Source of the DNA: JAVKSL01 sp039583695
GTDB taxonomy: Bacteria > Actinomycetota > Acidimicrobiia > Acidimicrobiales > JAJPHD01
NCBI GenBank assembly: GCA_039583695.1
Contig: JAVKSL010000084.1
Coordinates: 1-11,061 of the forward strand
DNA: 11,061 nt
Direction of reading: 5' to 3'
Part shown: positions 6,766 through 11,061 of the stretch, one piece after another
Layout: each line of letters starts with the position of its first letter
How positions within the stretch are numbered: position 1 is the stretch's first letter
Translations under genes and position numbers: made by a program
Notes under the pieces: model-generated
Databases searched by the model: none
The model's input: only the letters and a program-made list of their open reading frames with translations
Told to the model about the DNA's origin: nothing

Positions 6766-6958
6766 TGCGTATGCACAGGCCGCTGACCAGCATGTTTAGG
6801 TCGGCGACTTGTCGTTTATGGGGACAGTTTGTGGGGACTATTTGTGGGGACCTACTCACCGTCTGCGTATGCAAAGAGGCGGCGCGCCAGGGCACCGCCG
6901 TGGCGACACGCTGGACATTCGTGCCTCGATGCCAGCAGGATGCCGCTCTGCATACGCA
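6766..6958. repeat. Three copies of TGCGTATGCANAG (two direct, one inverted)
   Basis: Copies are at 6766-6778 and 6864-6876 on the plus strand and at 6946-6958 on the minus strand; all share the 10-mer TGCGTATGCA and the AG after one variable base. A related palindrome TGCATATGCA sits at 6658-6667. Such dispersed, mixed-orientation words suggest binding sites, for example for an integrase, a partition protein or a repressor. Confidence 0.6.
6815..6853 (+). repeat. Three tandem 13-bp units, TTTRTGGGGACNN
   Basis: The units are 6815-6827 (TTTATGGGGACAG), 6828-6840 (TTTGTGGGGACTA) and 6841-6853 (TTTGTGGGGACCT), directly adjacent. Thirteen bases is close to but longer than one helix turn, so each unit would face a different side of the helix. 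Arm-type integrase sites or iteron-like sites could look like this. Confidence 0.7.
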
Positions 6959-7100
6959 CTGCACTGTGCAGCGCCATGCGCCTGCCCTGATCAACGACGC
7001 CAACGCTCGGCAGCCTTCGGGGGTACCGATGCGCATGGCGGAGTCGTCATGAGCCGTGCACTTCGAGCGCTTGTTCGGGAAGGTCTGATGACCTGATCTG

Positions 7101-7126
7101 GCCCCCGTCTTCACTTGACGCGGGGC
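7101..7126 (-). terminator. Possible terminator of the YceI operon
   Basis: Read on the minus strand, GCCCCGCGTC pairs with GACGGGGGC across an AAGTGAA loop: 9 bp with one bulged G. It begins about 25 nt after the YceI stop. No U-tract follows, which is common in high-GC bacteria but lowers confidence. Confidence 0.4.
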
Positions 7127-7150
7127 GGGCGAGACATGCTCCTGAGCTGA

Positions 7151-7684
7151 TCAGCCCCGAACGGCGACGGCCTCGATGACGATGCTGACGGTGCTCGCCA
7201 CCATCCCCTTCTTCCCGATGACGCCGAACTGCCGGCGGTCGATGCTTGCCGCAGCAGAGAATCGAGCGATGCCGCCGTCGCCGCGAGCCGAGCGGACGCG
7301 CAGCTCGAGCGGCTGGACCGTCCCGTGGACGGCGCGGTCGCCGGTGACCACCCAGGCCTCGCTGTCGGATCGGACACTGCTGGAGGTGGAGGTGATGTCG
7401 GGATGAGCAGCGGCGTCGAGGAGCACCGGCGAGGTGACGTCCCAGTCACGCCGGGCGTTTCCCGACTCGAAGCTGCCCGCATCGATGGTGGCCGTGACCG
7501 AGCAGCCTGGCGGCTCGGAGGCGATCACGATCTCGCCGGCCTTCAGACGGAGCCGTCCCGTCACGGCGAACAGACCGAACATCGCTCTCGTCCGGGTGCT
7601 GACCTCGGTCCGCTCCGGGTCGAGGGTCCATCGACCCGCAGCAGGGAGCGGGGGAGATGGTGGGGTGGTGGCGGGTTCGCTCAC
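7151..7684 (-). CDS. YceI-family protein
   Basis: This 177-residue protein matches the YceI lipocalin-like fold: the opening GRWTLDPERTEVSTRTRAMFG (17-37, in place of the usual W-x-hydrophobic-D-xx-HS-x-hydrophobic-x-F), strands through LRLKAGEIVIAS, then SFESGNARRDWDVTSPVLLDAAAHP (71-94), a typical YceI stretch where paired helix residues precede the 'FLDxxxxP' segment, and a final amphipathic strand FGVIGKKGMVASTVSIVIEA. YceI members bind isoprenoid-type lipids. There is no signal peptide, only a Pro/Thr-rich leader, so it should be cytoplasmic. The GTG start at 7684 overlaps the regulator's stop by GTGA, making it the last gene of a three-gene operon. Confidence 0.9.
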   Translation of the reverse strand: MSEPATTPPSPPLPAAGRWTLDPERTEVSTRTRAMFGLFAVTGRLRLKAGEIVIASEPPGCSVTATIDAGSFESGNARRDWDVTSPVLLDAAAHPDITSTSSSVRSDSEAWVVTGDRAVHGTVQPLELRVRSARGDGGIARFSAAASIDRRQFGVIGKKGMVASTVSIVIEAVAVRG

Positions 7685-8049
7685 GTCGGTTCCTTCCGGT
7701 CGTCGTTGTCGCTACGGTCGAGCAGCCGGCCCAAGGCGGCGGTGTAGTCCTCGAACGCTCGGCGCCCCGAGCGGGTGAGTGCCACATAGGTCACCGGGGT
7801 CCGCCGGCGGTAGGTCTTGGTGAGGCTCACGTAGCCGGCGTCCTCCAGCCTGCGCAGGTGGGTGGAGAGGTTCCCGGCGGTCATCTCCACGAGCTCTTGG
7901 AGGCGGGGGAAGGTCAGCCGATCACCGCCGGCGAGGCTGGCAAGGGTCACCACGACTCGAAGGCGCGGCTGGGCGTGGATCACCGGGTCGAGCGCTGGCA
8001 TCGCCGCAGGCTCGGGAGAGACGACGGGCGCTGGTGCCGGGTCGCTCAC
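7681..8049 (-). CDS. Small winged-helix transcriptional regulator
   Basis: This is a 122-residue protein with a proline-rich leader (1-22) followed by a winged-helix domain: helix RLRVVVTLASLA, helix LTFPRLQELV, recognition region TAGNLSTHLRRLEDAGYV, then the wing VSLTKTYRRRTPVTYVALT and a dimer-type C-terminal helix RRAFEDYTAALGRLL. This layout (single domain, 'LSTHLRRLEDAGYV') fits the PadR/MarR-like winged helix family HTH_34. GTG 8049 is chosen because it overlaps (GTGA) the stop of the membrane protein's expected frame. In the sequence as given, the frame is also open upstream and runs into the membrane protein; see that entry. Coupled to YceI, it probably regulates this operon. Confidence 0.85.
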   Translation of the reverse strand: MSDPAPAPVVSPEPAAMPALDPVIHAQPRLRVVVTLASLAGGDRLTFPRLQELVEMTAGNLSTHLRRLEDAGYVSLTKTYRRRTPVTYVALTRSGRRAFEDYTAALGRLLDRSDNDDRKEPT

Positions 8050-8646
8050 GACCGCGCTCGGGCCAACCGGGCGACCAGGGCGGTCGCGAGGACCCCCGCC
8101 GCCAGCGAAGGCAAGGACAGCGAAGTTGGCCGGGCTGCCGGCGAAGGTGCTCGCGGCGGCGACAGCCAGGCTCCAGATGCCAAGTGCGAGCTGGCCCGTG
8201 TCGTCCCACAGCGTCCCGGCCGCAAGGAACAGCACCGCCGCCACGAGAAGGAAGCTGGCGGGCCACAAGAGCGCGACGGTGCCGCTCGCCGGCCCGTGCT
8301 GCTCCAGTCCGAGGTCGAAAGCGGCCACCCCGGCCATGGCGACGGGCCAGCACCAGGTGAAGGTGATGGCGGTGCGCCGCGACGGCCCGTTGACGCCCTG
8401 GCCGAACCGGGTGAGCCGGACGACCGAGACCACCGTCGCCACGACGCCGAGCAACCCGAGCAGCGCTGCGGCACCCCAGGCCGAGAAGGTGCCGCCATGA
8501 CCCCATGACAGCCAGATCGCCCCGAAGCCGACGAGGTAGGCGCTCCCCCACATGGCGAAGATCGCGGTCGGTTCAGGAAACACCTCACCGGCGACCTTTC
8601 GTTGCTGGTCTTCGATCACGCCCAGCACGTCGCGTGAACGCTGCAC
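8046..8646 (-). CDS. Six-helix membrane protein, apparently frameshifted near its end
   Basis: From GTG 8646 the frame encodes a leader (VQRSRDVLGVIEDQQRKVAG) and hydrophobic segments typical of a small polytopic protein: AIFAMWGSAYLVGFGAIWLSW, SAWGAAALLGLLGVVATVV, TFTWCWPVAMAGVAAF, LLWPASFLLVAAVLFLAAG, LALGIWSLAVAAASTFAG, and a sixth starting ANFAVLAFAGG. At the C-run 8093-8097 the frame continues as a non-membrane, Gly/Pro/Arg stretch into the regulator. The frame shifted by one base instead completes the sixth helix (GVLATALVARLARARS) and stops exactly at a GTGA overlap with the regulator. I therefore annotate two genes, with one extra base in the run (mutation, sequencing error, or slippage); the membrane protein would be about 199 residues. 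Function unknown. The start is uncertain. Confidence 0.65.
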
Positions 8647-8689
8647 CTCTATGTCGGCGTTCGAGGGCGAGGAGTCTGGCGCCGGTGTG

Positions 8690-8718
8690 ACAGTATCCCA
8701 GAGTACTTTGTGCGTCAA
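8690..8718 (-). promoter_or_regulatory. Promoter of the membrane protein-regulator-YceI operon
   Basis: On the minus strand TTGACG (8713-8718), a 17-nt spacer, and TACTGT (8690-8695) form a near-consensus housekeeping promoter. Transcription would begin near 8683, leaving a leader of about 35-40 nt before GTG 8646. This placement argues against starts upstream of the promoter such as 8922. Confidence 0.6.
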
Positions 8719-8818
8719 ACCTGTCTGGAGCTCCCACCTCGCGCCCCGTATCCGCCTGCGGACGCGCCACGACGTGACCCGGTTGCCGCTGCCCGAGGCG
8801 GCGTGCCACCGTCGTTGA

Positions 8819-8956
8819 CGCTGCTTCGCTCGCTGCGAGAGCGCTCGCCGTCGGCGAGCTAAGGCGACCGGGACGTGATCGCCCCCGGCCATCGCCGCCA
8901 CCATCGAAGTCAGCCGCTCCACCCTCTACCGCCCCCTGGCCGCCACGAGCGTCTGA
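8819..8956 (+). pseudogene. Remnant of a serine recombinase (resolvase/invertase) C-terminus
   Basis: In one frame, 8843-8956 reads ARRRRAKATGT, then a stop codon (TGA 8876), then SPPAIAATIEVSRSTLYRPL and AATSV before TGA at 8954. The 'IAATxxVSRSTLYR' helix-turn-helix followed by a short tail and stop is the typical end of resolvase/invertase proteins. The in-frame stop and loss of everything upstream (another TGA at 8816) mean it is dead. It is evidence for a past mobile element here. Confidence 0.55.
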
Positions 8957-8990
8957 TTTTGGGCATGGCGGGTCGCTCCCCACGGCCGGG

Positions 8991-9053
8991 GTGAGGCGGT
9001 CCGGCGAGGGGGCGGGGGGTGTTCCACATCCAAGGAAGTGAGACGGTCCGGCG
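8991..9053 (+). repeat. Near-perfect 16-bp direct repeat upstream of the ECF sigma gene
   Basis: GTGAGGCGGTCCGGCG (8991-9006) and GTGAGACGGTCCGGCG (9038-9053) differ at one base and start 47 nt apart, about 90-155 nt before the sigma start. They could be operator sites or remains of a small insertion. A possible ECF-type promoter (GAAC at 9082, GTAC near 9108-9111) lies between them and the gene, but is weak. Confidence 0.45.
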
Positions 9054-9135
9054 CTCGCCTCATGACCTACCCGCCCGGTCTGAACGTTTCGCGGGGTGGT
9101 TTGGCAAGTACAAGGTGTAGGGCGATGCAGAGGCG

Positions 9136-9141
9136 AGGAGG
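9136..9141 (+). promoter_or_regulatory. Ribosome binding site of the ECF sigma gene
   Basis: AGGAGG ends 3 nt before GTG 9145. The spacing is short but the match is perfect, and no other in-frame start nearby is better placed. Confidence 0.6.
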
Positions 9142-9144
9142 GCC

Positions 9145-9714
9145 GTGGCGTCGGATGCGGAGTTGATCGGTTGGTCAGTAGCCGGTGACCGGGACGCTTT
9201 TGTCGAGGTGATCTGCCGTCACGAGGCCGCGGTGGGGGCCTACCTGGCCCGGCGGGTGGGCAGAGAGTCCGCTGAGGATCTGCTGGGCGAGGTGTGGACG
9301 GTCGCCTTCGGGTCCCGAGGGACCTACGACCGCTCCTATCCCGACGCTCGGCCGTGGCTGTTCGGCGTGGCGCTCAACACGCTTCGCCGGTACTGGCGGT
9401 CCCGACCGGCCGCGGACCCCCAAGCCGAGATAGCTGACCTGGCGGCCGGTATGGACCCCTGGCCGGGGGTAGACGAGCGGATCGACACCGAAGCGGTGCT
9501 CCGTAGGGCATTGGGGGAACTGCGACTCGATCAGCGCGAGGTCCTGACCCTGATCGTTTGGGAAGACCTGAGCATCGCGGACGCCGCCCGGACCCTGGGG
9601 ATGCCGGCGGGAACGGCTCGCCGGTGCCTGCACGAAGCCCGCCTGGCGCTGCGAAACACGCCAGGGATGGTGGCGTTATTGACCGAATTCAACGGAGTAA
9701 AGGAGACGAAATGA
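9145..9714 (+). CDS. ECF-type RNA polymerase sigma factor
   Basis: This 189-residue protein has both ECF domains. Region 2 (about 15-85) contains DAFVEVICRHEAAVGAYLAR, the AEDLLGEVWTVAF core-binding/-10 helix, and ARPWLFGVALNTLRRYWRS. A short linker with WPGVDERID follows. Region 4 (about 118-172) contains ALGELRLDQREVLTLIVWED and the helix-turn-helix LSIADAARTLGMPAGTARRC, then LHEARLAL. It recruits polymerase to -35/-10 promoters that I cannot identify. It overlaps the following membrane protein by ATGA, the standard sigma/anti-sigma arrangement. It may be autoregulated through the direct repeat and promoter upstream. It is clearly complete, unlike the sigma-like gene at the window's left edge, and is not closely related to it. 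Confidence 0.95.
   Translation: MASDAELIGWSVAGDRDAFVEVICRHEAAVGAYLARRVGRESAEDLLGEVWTVAFGSRGTYDRSYPDARPWLFGVALNTLRRYWRSRPAADPQAEIADLAAGMDPWPGVDERIDTEAVLRRALGELRLDQREVLTLIVWEDLSIADAARTLGMPAGTARRCLHEARLALRNTPGMVALLTEFNGVKETK
9699..9705 (+). promoter_or_regulatory. Ribosome binding site that fixes the anti-sigma start
   Basis: AAAGGAG lies 5 nt before ATG 9711, inside the end of the sigma gene. It decides between this start and the longer open frame. Confidence 0.65.
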
Positions 9715-10787
9715 TCGTGGACGAAATGGAGCTGGTGGGCCGCCTGAAGGACGCGGAGCCACTACGGCCCGAGGCATTCGAGGAAGCCAGGGTGGTCCTC
9801 CGAGCGGCGATGGCCGTCGACGGGGCCGACGCCCAGGAGTCGGCCCCGTCCGGTGCCCGCCGTCTCGTAGCCCGGAACGGCCACGGAGGTCACCGGGTTC
9901 GGCCTGGGATGGGGGGCCGCCGAGCGCTAGCTGGTGTGGCGGCCGCCGCTGTGGTCGTCGGCGGAGCGGGCGCCTACCTTGCCAGCACGTCGGGTTCGAG
10001 CAGTTCCCACAGCCAGGTGGTGGCGGGCTCCTCAACCGCCACACCTGCGACACAGACCAGCACGCCGGGGACGCAACAGGCCGGCCATCAGCCAAGCGTT
10101 CGTCAGACGATCGCGCCTGGTTCGATTATCTTGACGGCCAGCCGGATCCGGTTGATCAAAGCCAGCACGGCAGCCGTTTCGGACTCCGGGACTGCCACCG
10201 AGATTCCTACCAATCCACCGGGCGCTACCAAGCTGAGCCGGCCCGCCAACATCATGCAGGTCACCTTCTCAGGCCAGAACTTTCAGGTTCAGCAATCCGC
10301 GGCTGAAGGGGGCGGCGAGTCACGGGTTGTCGATGGACAGTTGTATGTCCAGGTGAACCCCGACAACCCGGTCACTGGCAACGTCACCGCACCGCTGGTC
10401 TGGTGGCACGACACCGCTGCCGGCGCCGCGGACGGAATCGTGTTCCCCGACCCGTCAACCCTGGTCGCCGGGATCGGGGCAGCTGCCGGTCTGCGCTACG
10501 TCGGTCACGAGACCGTCGACGGCCAAGAGCTGACCCACTACCACGCCACGACACCCGCCGCGATCCCACCGCCGAACGGCCTCAAGATCGGCGGCGGCCC
10601 CCTGACCACCTTCAACATTTGGGTCGACAGCAACAACATCACCCAGAAAGTCAGCCTCGCCACCGCTGCGCAAGGCCTGACCGTGATATTCCATCACCTC
10701 GGTCAACCCCAGACGATCGCCGTCCCAGCAGGAGCAATCAACTCAACGAACCCTCCTTCCACCAGCTCTACCGGATCACCCACATAA
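9711..10787 (+). CDS. Single-pass membrane protein, probable anti-sigma factor (CU044_5270-like)
   Basis: This 358-residue protein has a cytoplasmic N-terminal part (1-70) opening MIVDEMELVGRLKDAEPLRP then a helix EEARVVLRAAM, one transmembrane segment (about 72-91, ALAGVAAAAVVVGGAGAYLA), a Ser/Thr/Pro/Gln-rich linker (92-130) and an extracellular domain (about 130-345) with alternating strands such as IMQVTFSGQNFQVQ, VDGQLYVQV and GPLTTFNIWVDSNN. The ending is Ser/Thr-rich. This layout matches actinobacterial CU044_5270-type proteins that follow ECF sigma genes; the outer domain recalls LppX/LprG-like lipid-binding folds, an inference. ATG 9711 is set by AAAGGAG (9699-9705) and the ATGA overlap with the sigma gene; an upstream open stretch from 9558 is inside the sigma gene. 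It likely sequesters the sigma factor and senses an envelope signal. Confidence 0.85.
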   Translation: MIVDEMELVGRLKDAEPLRPEAFEEARVVLRAAMAVDGADAQESAPSGARRLVARNGHGGHRVRPGMGGRRALAGVAAAAVVVGGAGAYLASTSGSSSSHSQVVAGSSTATPATQTSTPGTQQAGHQPSVRQTIAPGSIILTASRIRLIKASTAAVSDSGTATEIPTNPPGATKLSRPANIMQVTFSGQNFQVQQSAAEGGGESRVVDGQLYVQVNPDNPVTGNVTAPLVWWHDTAAGAADGIVFPDPSTLVAGIGAAAGLRYVGHETVDGQELTHYHATTPAAIPPPNGLKIGGGPLTTFNIWVDSNNITQKVSLATAAQGLTVIFHHLGQPQTIAVPAGAINSTNPPSTSSTGSPT

Positions 10788-10926
10788 GTTCCGGTCGCCA
10801 ACACCCTCGAGCCCATCACGGATCTCCATTTCGCCAGCCATCATCATGCCGGGGAGATGTCGCCAACTAGCTAGCTGTAGCGAGCGAGCCGTCATACCTC
10901 TGAGAAAGGCTCGTGCGCTTAGCGCT

Positions 10927-10963
10927 ACGCAACGAGGGCGCCCTTTGGGCGCCCTCGTTGCGT
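10927..10963. terminator. 17-bp perfect hairpin downstream of the sigma/anti-sigma operon
   Basis: The arms 10927-10943 and 10947-10963 are perfectly complementary (core ACGCAACGAGGGCGCCC) with a TTT loop. Longer arms CGCTACG (10923-10929) and CGTAGCG (10968-10974) offer an alternative outer pairing. No T-run follows on either strand. It sits 140 nt after the stop at 10787 and could serve transcripts from both sides. Confidence 0.6.
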
Positions 10964-11061
10964 CGGTCGTAGCGTCGTGGTTGCTCAGACCTACATCCGT
11001 GAGTTAGGGTCGGGAACGCACGTTCGATCCACGTAGAAGTGCCTCCTGTTGCAGGAGAATC

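Larger units (their letters stand above)
6489..7150. other. Non-coding region rich in short repeats (possible attachment region)
   Basis: I see no credible gene in these 660 bases: open frames on both strands have Cys/Arg/His-rich, low-quality translations. The base composition is more varied than in the flanking genes, with A/T-containing words such as TGCATATGCA. It holds three tandem TGGGGAC units and three copies of TGCGTATGCANAG, listed separately. It also separates the plus-strand accessory genes from the minus-strand YceI operon. Confidence 0.5.

Noticed and set aside
6579..7096. Two plus-strand open frames in the repeat region (6579-7052 and 6809-7096)
   Set aside because: No recognisable domain, composition unlike neighbours, run through the tandem repeats; the second has a vaguely integrase-like tail but nothing to support it.
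6083..7114. Long open frame of 343 residues on the minus strand
   Set aside because: Cys/Arg/Ser-rich sequence without domains, overlapping the end of the DUF4238-like gene and the repeat region; it is a by-product of high GC content.
7657..8508. Plus-strand 283-residue frame over the winged-helix and membrane genes
   Set aside because: Shadow of the minus-strand operon; the minus strand has clear domains, overlaps and a promoter.
8647..8922. Longer N-terminus for the membrane protein, starting at 8922
   Set aside because: It would start upstream of the good promoter at 8690-8718 and overlaps the resolvase remnant; the sequence is arginine-rich and unlike a signal or membrane segment.
11043..11057. 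CTCCTG-TTG-CAGGAG hairpin at the window's right edge as an insertion-sequence end
   Set aside because: Only a 6-bp stem, no partner inverted repeat or transposase in the window; the sequence continues out of view.
1..11061. CRISPR array, rRNA or tRNA genes
   Set aside because: No regularly spaced repeats of suitable length, and no rRNA- or tRNA-like stretches seen on either strand.

Overview
This window is high-GC DNA with many GTG starts, short coupled gene overlaps, an ECF sigma/membrane anti-sigma pair and a YceI/winged-helix operon. Together these suggest an Actinomycetota chromosome; I cannot name the genus. The left 6.5 kb looks like an accessory (defence-type) locus. The right part looks like ordinary envelope and regulation genes, with recombination scars between and beside them.

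Region 1 (3-2492, +) is a tightly coupled trio: the 3' part of a sigma-region-4-like protein cut by the window edge, a soluble protein starting with an HxxxCxxC zinc-finger anti-sigma-like motif, and an ImmA/IrrE-type HEFGH metallopeptidase with a cysteine-rich tail. Its arrangement suggests a regulatory switch (sigma, anti-sigma, protease) placed directly upstream of region 2.

Region 2 (2580-5446, +) is the main interest: a complete bacterial ubiquitin-like conjugation cassette in one operon. It encodes a tandem ubiquitin-like modifier ending in Gly, an E2-like protein, a JAB/JAMM peptidase with an intact HxHx7SxxD motif, and an E1-like ThiF adenylyltransferase. The set of parts matches the Bil-type (ISG15-like) anti-phage logic, but the gene order is Ubl-E2-JAB-E1 and the E2-like protein has no cysteine where a catalytic one is expected. 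A DUF4238-like protein (5631-6488, +) follows after a 184-nt gap.

Region 3 (6489-7150) has no convincing gene. It holds three tandem 13-bp units containing TGGGGAC, and three dispersed copies of TGCGTATGCANAG, two direct and one inverted. This looks like an attachment or protein-binding region and may mark an edge of the accessory locus.

Region 4 (7151-8718, -) is an operon under a good -35/-10 promoter: a six-helix membrane protein, a small winged-helix regulator and a YceI-family protein, each overlapping the next by 4 nt. The membrane protein appears frameshifted in a homopolymer so that it reads through into the regulator. Region 5 (8819-9144) contains a broken serine-recombinase C-terminus and a near-perfect 16-bp direct repeat.

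Region 6 (9145-10787, +) is an ECF sigma factor overlapped by a single-pass membrane protein, its probable anti-sigma factor, followed by a 17-bp perfect hairpin (10927-10963).
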